Shown: in pieces, positions 34,870 to 43,467 of the stretch
Layout of the letters: every line of letters begins with the position of its first letter
Numbering within the stretch: position 1 is the stretch's first letter
Assembly (NCBI GenBank): GCA_022843485.1
Contig: JALHNM010000009.1
Span: forward strand, 1-64,000
Length of the DNA: 64,000 nt
Direction of reading: 5' to 3'
From: Fimbriimonadaceae bacterium
GTDB taxonomy: Bacteria; Armatimonadota; Fimbriimonadia; Fimbriimonadales; Fimbriimonadaceae
The notes under the pieces: model-generated
The model's database searches: none
What the model was told of the DNA's origin: nothing
What the model saw: the letters and a program-made list of their open reading frames with translations, nothing else
Position numbers and translations under genes: made by a program

Positions 34870-34898
34870 CCCCTAGACGCCTCCCCACTCTTGGCAGG

Positions 34899-34904
34899 TA
34901 GCCT
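34899..34904 (+). promoter_or_regulatory. -10 box TAGCCT of the lhgO-like gene
   Basis: It ends 7 bases before TTG 34912. It is divergent from the box at 34864-34869, with only about 30 bases between them. Confidence 0.45.
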
Positions 34905-34911
34905 GTGCGCC

Positions 34912-36132
34912 TTGCGGTCGGACGTCGTCATCGTCGGGGGAGGGATCGTCGGGCTGGCCGTCGCCTACAAGCTCGCCGTCGCGCGGCCGGGCTTGCGGGC
35001 GACCGTGCTCGAAAAGGAGGACAGGCTCGCCGCCCATCAGACCGGGCGGAACTCGGGCGTCGTGCACTCCGGGATCTACTACCGTCCCGGGTCGCTGAAG
35101 GCACTGACCTGTCGCGACGGCAAGGCCCAGCTCGAGGCCTTCTGCGCGGAGCACGGCGTCCCCTGGGAGCGCTGTGGCAAGGTCATCGTCGCGACGGACG
35201 AGAACGAGAGGGCGAACCTGCCGCGGATCCTTACCAACGGGGAAGGGAACGGCGTCGATTGCCGGCTCATCGGGCCCGAGGAACTCCGCGAGCTCGAGCC
35301 CCACGCGAACGGAGTCGCGGCGATCCACGTTCCCGAGACGGGCATCGTGGACTACGTCCGGATGTGCGACCGACTGGCGGCCGAGATCGAATCGAGGGGC
35401 GGGCGGATCGTCCTCGGCGCCCGGGCCGAGCGGTTCCAGTCGAGGCCAGACGGGCTGGTCGTCCAGACGACTCAGGGGGACTTCGAGGCGGGCCTCATGG
35501 TCAACTGCGCAGGGCTCCACTCCGACCGGGTCGCGCGGGCGGCAGGTCAGGGCGGCCCGGAACGGATCGTGCCGTTCCGTGGCGAGTACTTCCAGCTCAC
35601 ACCCGACGCCGAGCACCTGTGCCGGAACCTAATCTACCCGACCCCGACCCCGCAGTTCCCATTCCTCGGCGTCCATCTGACCCGCATGGTGACCGGTGGG
35701 GTGGAGTGCGGACCGAACGCGGTCCTCGCCCTTGCCCGCGAGGCCTACCGCAAGACTGACGTGAACCTCGCCGACCTGGTCGACACGCTCTCCTTCCCGG
35801 GGTTCTGGCGGCTGGCCCTCCGGCACTGGAGGCACGGGGCGGGCGAGGCGTGGCGGTCTGCGAGCAAGGGGGCCTTCGTCTCTGCCCTCCAGCGGCTGGT
35901 GCCCGCAGTCGAGGGGCAGCACCTCGTCCCCATCGACCCGGGCGTGCGGGCCCAGGCGGTCTCGAGGGCGGGCGCGTTGGTCGACGACTTCGTCCTCCGC
36001 ACGGGGGACCGGACGGTCCACGTGGTGAACGCCCCGAGCCCGGCCGCCACCGCGTCGTTGGCGATCGCGGACCGGGTCGCCGAGTCGCTCTTGCCGCACC
36101 TTAGCGCCTCGACTGCCGCAGCACGTCCGTGA
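34912..36132 (+). CDS. lhgO: LhgO-like FAD-dependent 2-hydroxyacid oxidase (406 aa)
   Basis: FAD-dependent oxidoreductase of the DAO fold, matching L-2-hydroxyglutarate oxidase/dehydrogenase. The dinucleotide site is DVVIVGGGIVGLAVAYKLA. HQTGRNSGVVHSGIYY, MVNCAGLHSDRVA, VPFRGEYF and the C-terminal VNAPSPAATASLAIA are typical. The real substrate may be L-2-hydroxyglutarate or another hydroxyacid. No ATG or GTG suits the N terminus; TTG 34912 sits directly before the Rossmann strand and 7 bases after a TAGCCT box. Its 3' end overlaps the convergent aminotransferase gene by 32 bases. Confidence 0.86.
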   Translation: MRSDVVIVGGGIVGLAVAYKLAVARPGLRATVLEKEDRLAAHQTGRNSGVVHSGIYYRPGSLKALTCRDGKAQLEAFCAEHGVPWERCGKVIVATDENERANLPRILTNGEGNGVDCRLIGPEELRELEPHANGVAAIHVPETGIVDYVRMCDRLAAEIESRGGRIVLGARAERFQSRPDGLVVQTTQGDFEAGLMVNCAGLHSDRVARAAGQGGPERIVPFRGEYFQLTPDAEHLCRNLIYPTPTPQFPFLGVHLTRMVTGGVECGPNAVLALAREAYRKTDVNLADLVDTLSFPGFWRLALRHWRHGAGEAWRSASKGAFVSALQRLVPAVEGQHLVPIDPGVRAQAVSRAGALVDDFVLRTGDRTVHVVNAPSPAATASLAIADRVAESLLPHLSASTAAARP

Positions 36133-37279
36133 CCGCCTCGACGACGTAGTCGATTTCGTCGTCCGTGTGCTTGGGGCTCAGCGGGAGCGTGACCATCCGC
36201 TCGAAGTTCTCGTTCGCCACGGGGATGTCGCCCGGCCGGTACCCGTACTTGTCGGCATAGTAGGGGTGGGTGTGGACGGGGATGTAGTGCACGGAGAGCC
36301 CCACGTTCCGCGCCTTGACCTCGTCGAAGAACCGGTCGCGGTCGATGGTGAGGGTCTCGAGGTTGATCCGGAGCACGTACATGTGCCAAGAGCTCTCGAC
36401 CTCCGGCCGCTCGGTCGGGGTTTGCACCTGGTCGTTGCCTTTGAACCCGGCGTCGTAACGGGCGACGAGCTGACGGCGGCGCGCCTGCATGGCCCCCAGG
36501 CGGTCGAGCTGGCGCAGGCCGAGCGCCGCCTGGATGTCGGTCATGTTGTACTTGAACCCGGGGGCGACGACATCGTACCGCCATGACCCGGCCCGGTCGA
36601 ACCGCTTCCAGGCGTCCCGGCTCATCCCGTGGGAGCTCAGCAAGGCGACGCGCTCGACGAGGTCCGGGGCGCCGGTCACCATCCCTCCCTCGCCAGTGGT
36701 CATGTTCTTGGTCGGGTAGAAGCTGAACGCGGCCAGGTTCGGGCTGGATCCTATCCAGCGGCCCTTGTACTTGGCGTGGACGGCGTGGGCGGCGTCCTCG
36801 ATGACCGCGACCCCGTGCTGGTCGGCGATGGCCTGGATCGCGTCGAGGTCCACGGCGTGGCCGCAGTAGTGCACGGGGACGATGGCCTTGGTGCGGGGGG
36901 AGAGGGCCCGCTCGACTGCCGCCGGGTCGATGTTGAGGGTGTCCGGTTCGACGTCGACGAGGACAGGCCGGGCACCGACGTGCTCCACGACGTTGGCGGT
37001 CGAACAGAAGGTGAGCGTCGTCGTGACGACCTCGTCCCCGGGCCCGACGCCCAGCGCGGCGAGGGCGAGGTGCAGCCCGGCGGTGCAAGAGCTCACGGCG
37101 GTCGCAGCCGGGGCGGCGAACGTGTCGGCGAACTCCGCCTGGAACTGCCGCGTCCGCGGGCCGGTCGTCAACCAGTCGCCCCGGAGGGTCTCGACGACCT
37201 CGGCGATCTCCTCTTCGCCGATCAAGGGCGGCGCGAAGGGAACGAACTGCGAACGGACTGGGAACTCGGCGAGAGACAT
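36101..37279 (-). CDS. DegT/DnrJ/EryC1-type sugar aminotransferase (392 aa)
   Basis: PLP enzyme that usually aminates keto-sugar nucleotides for LPS or exopolysaccharide. The N-terminal region has PLIGEEEIAEVVETLRGDWLTTGP. VIEDAAHA carries the cofactor-binding Asp, and the Schiff-base lysine is in FSFYPTKNMTTGEGG. The C terminus has HYIPVHTHPYY. The actual sugar is unknown. ATG 37279 gives the family start, and the upstream frame is antisense. A CATCCT box ends 7 bases before it. A GmhB-like gene is divergent 158 bases away. Confidence 0.9.
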   Translation of the reverse strand: MSLAEFPVRSQFVPFAPPLIGEEEIAEVVETLRGDWLTTGPRTRQFQAEFADTFAAPAATAVSSCTAGLHLALAALGVGPGDEVVTTTLTFCSTANVVEHVGARPVLVDVEPDTLNIDPAAVERALSPRTKAIVPVHYCGHAVDLDAIQAIADQHGVAVIEDAAHAVHAKYKGRWIGSSPNLAAFSFYPTKNMTTGEGGMVTGAPDLVERVALLSSHGMSRDAWKRFDRAGSWRYDVVAPGFKYNMTDIQAALGLRQLDRLGAMQARRRQLVARYDAGFKGNDQVQTPTERPEVESSWHMYVLRINLETLTIDRDRFFDEVKARNVGLSVHYIPVHTHPYYADKYGYRPGDIPVANENFERMVTLPLSPKHTDDEIDYVVEAVTDVLRQSRR

Positions 37280-37286
37280 TTGGGGC

Positions 37287-37292
37287 AGGATG
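37287..37292 (-). promoter_or_regulatory. -10-like box CATCCT of the DegT aminotransferase gene
   Basis: It ends 7 bases before ATG 37279. It differs from TANNNT at the first base only. Confidence 0.35.
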
Positions 37293-37437
37293 GCACAACT
37301 TCGGGGGCGCGGGTCAATCCGACTCGGACAAGGGGAGTCGTATGCGACCCGGCAAGACCCGGTCTCCCGAAGGCCCTCCGCGGCGGTACGCGGGCCGGGC
37401 CCGGCCCCGACCGCGGGTCCGGCCACACTCCGGCGTA

Positions 37438-37968
37438 ATGCCTCACCGCTACGTGCTGCTCGACCGGGACGGCACCCTGATCGTCGAGAAGGGGTACTTG
37501 GCCGATCCGGACGGGGTCGAGCTCGTGCCGGGGGCGGCGGGTGCCCTCGCGGCCCTGCGGGAGCGGGGGTGGGGCGCGGTCGTGGTCACGAACCAGTCCG
37601 GCGTGGGTCGGGGCTACTTCACCGCGGCGGCGGCGGCGGCGGTAAACCGGGAGGTCGTCCGGCGGTTGCGCGAGGCGGGGGCGGAGATCGACGGCGTCTA
37701 TAGCTGCCCGGACGCCCCCGGTACGCCTTCGACCCACCGCAAACCCGAGCCGGGGATGGCCATCGACGCGGCCCGCGACCTCGGGTTCGACCTCACCCAG
37801 TCCGTGGTGGTGGGGGATAAGCCCGCGGACGTCGAGTTGGCCCGTCGCATCGGCGCGATGGCCGTCCTCGTCCGAACCGGCTACGGCCGAGAGAGCGAGC
37901 CGAATTGCCGACCTGACGCCGTCATCGACTCTATCGCCGACCTCCCAGCCGTGCTCGAGGGCCGTTAG
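37438..37968 (+). CDS. gmhB: GmhB-like HAD phosphatase (176 aa)
   Basis: Histidinol-phosphate/heptose-bisphosphate phosphatase family of the HAD fold. The nucleophile motif is LLDRDGTL, with VVTNQSGVGRGYF, a C-x-H zinc-like stretch (SCPDAPGTPSTHRKPEPGM) and VVGDKPADVELA. In Gram-negatives GmhB removes the 7-phosphate of heptose bisphosphate for LPS core, but substrate assignment by eye is not certain. ATG 37438 is chosen because MPHRYVLLDRDG is the family start. The stop overlaps the convergent DUF4870 gene by 4 bases. Confidence 0.85.
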   Translation: MPHRYVLLDRDGTLIVEKGYLADPDGVELVPGAAGALAALRERGWGAVVVTNQSGVGRGYFTAAAAAAVNREVVRRLREAGAEIDGVYSCPDAPGTPSTHRKPEPGMAIDAARDLGFDLTQSVVVGDKPADVELARRIGAMAVLVRTGYGRESEPNCRPDAVIDSIADLPAVLEGR

Positions 37969-38453
37969 CGGCCAGCGAGCCTCTTGACAAGCGCGGCCTG
38001 GCGGGGCCAGACCCCTTGCCACGCCTTGGCCGCTTGACGCAGAGAGACGACGGTCGTGATCGCCCAAAGGAGCCCAAGGGCCAGGAATCCAAGGGCGAAC
38101 CGGGCGAGGAACGGCCAGATCGAGAAGTCCACCCAACCCGTCTGCCAGTGGCCCCAGAGGGTCCAGAGCGTATAGGCCAGGGAAGCCACGGCGGCCACGG
38201 CGAGCAGGACGTTCAGAGCGAGGGTCTCGAGAAGGGCCTGGAGGGCGTGAGAGGCAACGAACGGGGCGGACCGACGCCACAGCACGAAGGCCACTATCGG
38301 GGCGACGATCGGCCACGGGATCGACGCAAGGTGCATGAGGGCGGCCGAGCGGCGCGCCCCTTCGTCGGTCTCCAGGACGTCAGGAACCATGTCGATCAAG
38401 GACGCCCCTTCGTGGCCCAGGGTTGCGGTCCCGTGACTCTTGCCGTGAGTCAT
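37965..38453 (-). CDS. DUF4870-like membrane protein (162 aa)
   Basis: Small membrane protein with three predicted helices (IPWPIVAPIVAFVLW, LETLALNVLLAVAAVASLAYTLW and FLARFALGFLALGLLWAITTVVSL) and SAPFVASHALQALLE between the first two, which fits the DUF4870 pattern. Function unknown. ATG 38453 is preferred. A longer frame from 38501 would overlap the divergent gene and has no homologous content. Confidence 0.65.
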   Translation of the reverse strand: MTHGKSHGTATLGHEGASLIDMVPDVLETDEGARRSAALMHLASIPWPIVAPIVAFVLWRRSAPFVASHALQALLETLALNVLLAVAAVASLAYTLWTLWGHWQTGWVDFSIWPFLARFALGFLALGLLWAITTVVSLRQAAKAWQGVWPRQAALVKRLAGR

Positions 38454-38482
38454 GGGGCGATCGGACGGCGTCTGAGTAAGGG

Positions 38483-39679
38483 ATGCTCGCCTCGCTTTCA
38501 CTAGTGCTGACTCTGTCCATGGGGCCGGTTCAAGACATCGACCTTCTTACCGAAGTCATCGGCCGCCCGACGGGGCGAAACGGTTACGAGGAGTACCTGA
38601 TGGCGGCCACGCTCGTCCAGTCGAAGGCGGCGCAAGACTTGATCTCACGGGGGCTCCAGCCCGGGCTCGAAGGGCTCGAAGCCCGGCGGGAGGCGACGCG
38701 GAAGTACGCCCGGGCGCTCCAGTTGGTCGTTCAGGGCACGCAGAAAGGCGTGGCCCCGCCGCGAAGGGTTGTGTCCCTCGATACCCCGTTCCGAGAGCTC
38801 GGGGCCTTCCGGACGCTCGCCCAGCTGTTCGCGATCACCGCCCGGGATCAGTTCACGTCCGGAGACCCGAACAAAGGGGTCGCGACGTTGCTCGATGGGT
38901 TGGCCTTCGCCGAGGAGTCTAGCCGGGTCGGAGCACTCATCGGTTACCTCGTGAGCGTGGCACTGTCATCGATCCTGCTGGCAGAAGCGGACTCGAACCT
39001 GCGACACGTCGCGCTCCCCGGGGCGGAGACGATCGTCGCCGGGGTCGGAGAGTGGTCGAACCGCCCTCCTGCCGTCTGCGACGTGATCGGGCTCGAGTTC
39101 GAATTCGTCCTCGGATTCCTCGATCGTGCCGACAAAAAAGCCATTGAGGAGCTTTTGGGCCCGCCTGAGGAGGGCGGTGAGTACGTTGTGCTGGCTCGAG
39201 TGGCGGCGCTCAGCCCTGACCAGCGCGCAGCCGCTTTCCGTGCCGCGAAGGCGGTCGCACTCACACGGCGAGAGACCGTCCTGGCCGCGTTCTCGGCCCC
39301 TGAGCGGGAGTGGGTTGGGACGGTTGCTTCGCTGGACGAGACGACGGGCTCGGATGGGCCCCTGCCGGAGGTGTTGGCTAGTCTTCTTTTCCCTGTCTTC
39401 GGCCAGGTGGCCGTCATTACGGTTCGCGAGCGCACCCAGAGACGCCTGCTTGGAGTGCACGCGGCCATCGTGGCCTACCGTTGGCGTCACGGGAGCCTTC
39501 CGACCGGGTTGGCGGAGACAGGGATCGACCCGAACGACCCGCTGACGGGCCGTCCGTTCGTCTACCGCTTGCGGGGCCAGGACTACGAGCTTTATAGTGA
39601 GGGGATCCCGGAGACCGGAAGGATCGACTTGCGGTATCGGAGGCAAGTTGGGGACGGGGGTAAGACGCTCGAGCCGTAG
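38483..39679 (+). CDS. Secreted protein of unknown function (398 aa)
   Basis: I do not recognise the family. A short hydrophobic N terminus (MLASLSLVLTLSMGPVQ) suggests export. The bulk is helical. The last ~70 residues, RRLLGVHAAIVAYRWRHGSLPTGL followed by DPLTGRPFVYRLRGQDYELYSEG, resemble the C-terminal part of type II pseudopilin/GspG-like proteins, a combination often seen in planctomycete- and Armatimonadota-like genomes. It precedes purB by 44 bases, but purB has its own -10 box. Confidence 0.55.
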   Translation: MLASLSLVLTLSMGPVQDIDLLTEVIGRPTGRNGYEEYLMAATLVQSKAAQDLISRGLQPGLEGLEARREATRKYARALQLVVQGTQKGVAPPRRVVSLDTPFRELGAFRTLAQLFAITARDQFTSGDPNKGVATLLDGLAFAEESSRVGALIGYLVSVALSSILLAEADSNLRHVALPGAETIVAGVGEWSNRPPAVCDVIGLEFEFVLGFLDRADKKAIEELLGPPEEGGEYVVLARVAALSPDQRAAAFRAAKAVALTRRETVLAAFSAPEREWVGTVASLDETTGSDGPLPEVLASLLFPVFGQVAVITVRERTQRRLLGVHAAIVAYRWRHGSLPTGLAETGIDPNDPLTGRPFVYRLRGQDYELYSEGIPETGRIDLRYRRQVGDGGKTLEP

Positions 39680-39709
39680 GGGGCGGGCCACGGCTCGGGC
39701 GGCCGAAGG

Positions 39710-39715
39710 TACGCT
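39710..39715 (+). promoter_or_regulatory. -10 box TACGCT of purB
   Basis: It ends 8 bases before GTG 39724, giving a leaderless GTG start. Confidence 0.5.
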
Positions 39716-39723
39716 CGGCCCTC

Positions 39724-41040
39724 GTGATCGAGCGCTATTGCACCCCCGAGATGACGGCCCTTTGGGGCCCGGAGGCGAAGGCCGCGCGGTGGCTGGAGGT
39801 CGAGCTTGCCGTCTGTGAGGCGTGGGCCGAGGCCGGTGTCGTCCCCCCAGACGACCTCGCCCGGATCAAGGCCGCGGCTCGGTTCGACCTTGCTCGCTGC
39901 GACGAGATCGAGCGGGTCACGCGCCACGACCTCATGGCCTTCGTCCGGAACGTGAGCGAGTCGATCAGCGGGGTCGATGCCCTTTCGCCGGAGGTCGAGT
40001 CGAGGGAGGGCGACCCGAGTCGCTGGGTTCACTTCGGCGTCACCAGCTACGACGTGATCGATACGGCCCTCGGGATGATGCTCCGCGACTCGTGCGACGT
40101 CCTGTTGGACTCGATCGACCGACTTCGGGAGGTCGTCGAGGGTCTCTTCGACCGGCACGGATCGACCCCGTGTATCGGGCGCACCCATGGGATCCACGCC
40201 GAGCCGGTCACGTTCGGGCACAAAATCCAGGGTTGGGCGCACGAACTTGCTCGAAGCCGCGAGCGGATTGTCGCGGCCCGTGAGGAGGTCGCGGTCGGCA
40301 AGGTGAGCGGGGCAGTCGGGATCCACGCCCACGTCACGCCGGCCATCGAGGCTTCGGTCTGCCAGAGGCTGGGGCTGCGGCCGGATCCGAACAGCACCCA
40401 GATCGTGGCCCGAGACCGGATGGCGAACCTCCTCTGCGTCCTGGCCGTGCTCGCCGGGAGCCTGGAGCGCATCGCCACGGAGCTTCGTAACCTTCAGCGC
40501 ACGGAGATCCTCGAGGTCCAGGAGGAGTTCGCCGCCGGGCAGACCGGGAGCAGCGCGATGCCCCACAAGCGCAACCCGTGGAACAGTGAGACGGTGTGCG
40601 GGCTGGCCCGGGTGGTACGCGGCAACGCCCATGCGATGCTCGAGAGCGTCATGACCTGGCACGAGCGCGACCTTACGAACTCCTCGTTGGAACGGATCGT
40701 GCTCCCCGACACGTTCCAACTCGTCGACTTCATGCTGAACCGGACGGCCAGGGTGCTCGGGGGCCTTGTCGTGATGCCCGACCGGATGGCCGGCAACCTT
40801 CGCCAGATGGGCGATCTCGTCTTCAGCGAGCACGTCATGGTGGCGCTGATCCGTGCAGGGATGAGCCGGGAAGGGGCCTACAAGGTCGCCCAAAGGCACG
40901 CAGCGAGGGCCTGGGAGGGGGTGGACTTCAAGACGTCCGTCGCGTCCGACCCCGACGTCGCGTCGCGGCTCTCAGCGGCTGAGCTCGAGGAGTGCTTCAG
41001 CCTCGCGCACCACCTGCGCCACGCTCCGACGTCGATCTAG
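39724..41040 (+). CDS. purB: Adenylosuccinate lyase (438 aa)
   Basis: Fumarase-superfamily enzyme acting twice in purine synthesis (SAICAR cleavage and AMP formation). The signature GSSAMPHKRNPWNSE is intact. TSYDVIDTALG, GRTHGIHAEPVTFGHK with the catalytic His, and an N terminus MIERYCTPEMTALW typical of PurB are also seen. It starts at GTG 39724. It converges on the alpha/beta hydrolase gene with a 4-base gap and no space for a terminator. Confidence 0.95.
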   Translation: MIERYCTPEMTALWGPEAKAARWLEVELAVCEAWAEAGVVPPDDLARIKAAARFDLARCDEIERVTRHDLMAFVRNVSESISGVDALSPEVESREGDPSRWVHFGVTSYDVIDTALGMMLRDSCDVLLDSIDRLREVVEGLFDRHGSTPCIGRTHGIHAEPVTFGHKIQGWAHELARSRERIVAAREEVAVGKVSGAVGIHAHVTPAIEASVCQRLGLRPDPNSTQIVARDRMANLLCVLAVLAGSLERIATELRNLQRTEILEVQEEFAAGQTGSSAMPHKRNPWNSETVCGLARVVRGNAHAMLESVMTWHERDLTNSSLERIVLPDTFQLVDFMLNRTARVLGGLVVMPDRMAGNLRQMGDLVFSEHVMVALIRAGMSREGAYKVAQRHAARAWEGVDFKTSVASDPDVASRLSAAELEECFSLAHHLRHAPTSI

Positions 41041-41044
41041 GGCC

Positions 41045-42409
41045 TCAGGCCGGTTCCTTCTTGTCGAACTCGGGCACCGGCAATTCGACCTGGCCGTCCT
41101 GGAGGCTCTCTTCGCAGAGGAAGAGGGCCATTCGTTCGACGGCCTCCGCCGAGTTGAGGAGGTCGTTGTGGGCCCCGTACCGCACCAGGGTGTGGACCGA
41201 GTTCGGGAACCCGTGGCGTGCCTCGAGGAAGTTCTCGGTCGGGGTGAACCCGTCCAGGGTGCCGGTGGCGACGTGGACGGGGCGATCCGTGGCGGGGGGC
41301 CGGCGATAGGCGTCGCCGAGGTCTATCTGGTTCCATGCCCGCCCGACCTCGGGGAAGGGGAAGTTGATGGCCGCGCCGAAGGGGTACTCCTCGGCCTGGC
41401 GGGCGATCTCGGCCCAGCGGGAGGCGGAGCACCCAGATGCCGCGTCGCAGAGGTAGTACGCCCCGCCCTGCTGGTCGAGCTTCGAGGCGAACCCGCGGAC
41501 GGCCTTGGCCAGCTCCTCGTCGCGCCCCTCCTCCATAGCTCGCAGGAAGTTCGGCAGTCTGACGAAGCGGCTCGAGCTCCCGACCCAGGTCGAGAGGAGC
41601 CAGTGGAGGCCCGGACCGACCTGCACTGTCCCCCGGCCAAGCCCTACGGGCCGGGGCCGCTCCATGAAGTCGTCCAGCACGCGGTGCAGCCGCCCTTCTA
41701 GGTCTTCGTCGAACTTGACCTCCCGGGCGAGGTCGGCCAGCCGTCGTACCTGCTCGCGGATGCGGACCGGGAGCTTGAGGGTGTCGTCCGGTCCCTCGAA
41801 GCCGCAAAGGAGCACCCGGTCGATGCGGTCTGGGATGGCCTTCATCGCGGCCATCGCGAGGTGAGTCCCGTAGCTGTAGCCCCACAGGTGGATCCGTTCG
41901 TACCCGAGGACTTCGGCCAGGACGGCGAGGTCGCGGGCGCTCTGCCAAGGTGTGACCATCGACGGCCGGAACGTCGGGGGCATGGCCTCGACCGTGCGCC
42001 GTCCCGCGTCCGCGAGCATCCCCATCGCGCTCGACACGTTCCACAGGACGTCCTCGCGCCAGAGGATCCGTGCCTCGGGGATTTGGGGCTCGCTGTCTCC
42101 GGTCGCCCGCTGGTCGAGCAGGATGACGTCCCGATCCTGGGCCACGCGGTCGAAGGCGATCGAGAACGGGAGGTGGCGGATGGCGTCGATCCCCGAGTCG
42201 CCGGGGCCGCCGGCGAGGAAGACGACTGGCGTCGCACCGTTCTCGGGGCCCTTGATTCTGGCCATCCGCAGGCGGCAGGGGCCTGCATCGACGTCGTCGT
42301 GGTCCATCGGCACGTTGAAGTCGGCCATGTCGCATACGCGCGAGCGCCACTCGCCGAGCTGGATTTGGACGGTGGTCCAGTGGATCTTTGCCTTCTCTTG
42401 GCCCTTCAC
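41045..42409 (-). CDS. Alpha/beta hydrolase, TAP/proline-iminopeptidase type (454 aa)
   Basis: Serine hydrolase with oxyanion region VVFLAGGPGDSG, nucleophile elbow LWGYSYGTHLAM, acid at GTLDGFTPTEN and C-terminal His in RYGAHNDLLNS. The long lid region and DQRATGDSEP fit the tripeptidyl or prolyl aminopeptidase-like group. No clear signal peptide, so probably cytosolic. The substrate is unknown. GTG 42409 overlaps the meaB stop as GTGA. It is the last gene of the long minus-strand operon. Confidence 0.82.
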   Translation of the reverse strand: MKGQEKAKIHWTTVQIQLGEWRSRVCDMADFNVPMDHDDVDAGPCRLRMARIKGPENGATPVVFLAGGPGDSGIDAIRHLPFSIAFDRVAQDRDVILLDQRATGDSEPQIPEARILWREDVLWNVSSAMGMLADAGRRTVEAMPPTFRPSMVTPWQSARDLAVLAEVLGYERIHLWGYSYGTHLAMAAMKAIPDRIDRVLLCGFEGPDDTLKLPVRIREQVRRLADLAREVKFDEDLEGRLHRVLDDFMERPRPVGLGRGTVQVGPGLHWLLSTWVGSSSRFVRLPNFLRAMEEGRDEELAKAVRGFASKLDQQGGAYYLCDAASGCSASRWAEIARQAEEYPFGAAINFPFPEVGRAWNQIDLGDAYRRPPATDRPVHVATGTLDGFTPTENFLEARHGFPNSVHTLVRYGAHNDLLNSAEAVERMALFLCEESLQDGQVELPVPEFDKKEPA

Positions 42410-43467
42410 TTGAGGCCCTCCATGAGGGTGGCCGCGGCCCGGCGGGGGGTGAGCCGGTGCTCGCGGACGGCGGCGGCGAGGTCGGCGCGACGGGCCTGAA
42501 CGGCGGAATCTCCGAACCATCTCGACTCGACCGCTTGGCGCACGAGCTCGTCCATCCAGGCGACGGCTTGCTCGGCACGCCTGGCGAGGAACCGGCCCTC
42601 GCGTCGAGAGCGGTCGAGGAAGCCCTCAACGGCGGCCCATACCTCGGCGACGCCGTCGCCCGTCAGCGCCGAACAGACCGTCGTCGCGGGTCGCCCCTCG
42701 GGCCCGAAGGCCATGAGTCGGAGGGCGGACTCGGCCTGAGCCCGGGTCGCCTCCGCTCGCTGGAGGTTGTCACCGTCGCACTTGGTCACACTCAGAACGT
42801 CCGCCGTCTCCATCACACCCCGCTTGATACCCTGCAATTCGTCGCCCGATCCAGGCAGGAGCAGGAGGAGGAAGGCATCGACCATCCGACGCACCGCGAC
42901 TTCGGACTGGCCGACCCCGACAGTCTCGATCAAGACCACGTCGAAACCGGCCGCCGCGCAGAGTTGGGCGGCCTCCCGAGTACGGTGCGCGACGCCGCCG
43001 AGGGCCCCCGAGGTCGGGGAAGGCCGGACGAACGCGCGGGGGTCGCTCGCCAATCGGGCCATACGGCTCTTGTCGCCGAGGATGCTGCCCCGGGTGGACT
43101 CGCTCGTCGGATCGACGGCGAGCACGGCCAGCCGGTGCCCGTCCTCGACCAGCCTCATCCCGAGGGTCTCGATGAACGTGCTCTTGCCGACCCCCGGCAC
43201 GCCGGTGACGCCGACTCGGACGTGGTCCGGTTCGTGCTCGAGTGCGAGGTCGAGCAGACGTCCCGCGAGCTCTTGGTCTTCCTGCCGTGCGCTTTCGACG
43301 AGCGTGATCGACCGGGCGAGGGCGCGGCGGTTCCCAGCGGCGAGGGACTCGAACAGCAGCTCGGGGTCGGGGAGCGGGTCGGGGGGCGGGGGCCGGAAGT
43401 TAGGGTTGAACGCCCCCGGCACGGGCACTCCTGGCTGGACGTGGGGGGTCGTCCCAGGTTCGGTCAC
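42406..43467 (-). CDS. meaB: MeaB/ArgK-type GTPase (353 aa)
   Basis: G3E-related P-loop GTPase that protects and loads cobalamin in methylmalonyl-CoA mutase. The P-loop is GVTGVPGVGKSTF; AVDPTSESTRGSILGDKSRM, VLIETVGVGQSE and SVTKCDGDN are the other nucleotide motifs. The first ~30 residues are Pro-rich and unusual. No mutase gene is in the window, so its client must be elsewhere. It starts at GTG 43467, overlapping the folP stop as GTGA, and ends overlapping the hydrolase start. Confidence 0.92.
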   Translation of the reverse strand: MTEPGTTPHVQPGVPVPGAFNPNFRPPPPDPLPDPELLFESLAAGNRRALARSITLVESARQEDQELAGRLLDLALEHEPDHVRVGVTGVPGVGKSTFIETLGMRLVEDGHRLAVLAVDPTSESTRGSILGDKSRMARLASDPRAFVRPSPTSGALGGVAHRTREAAQLCAAAGFDVVLIETVGVGQSEVAVRRMVDAFLLLLLPGSGDELQGIKRGVMETADVLSVTKCDGDNLQRAEATRAQAESALRLMAFGPEGRPATTVCSALTGDGVAEVWAAVEGFLDRSRREGRFLARRAEQAVAWMDELVRQAVESRWFGDSAVQARRADLAAAVREHRLTPRRAAATLMEGLK

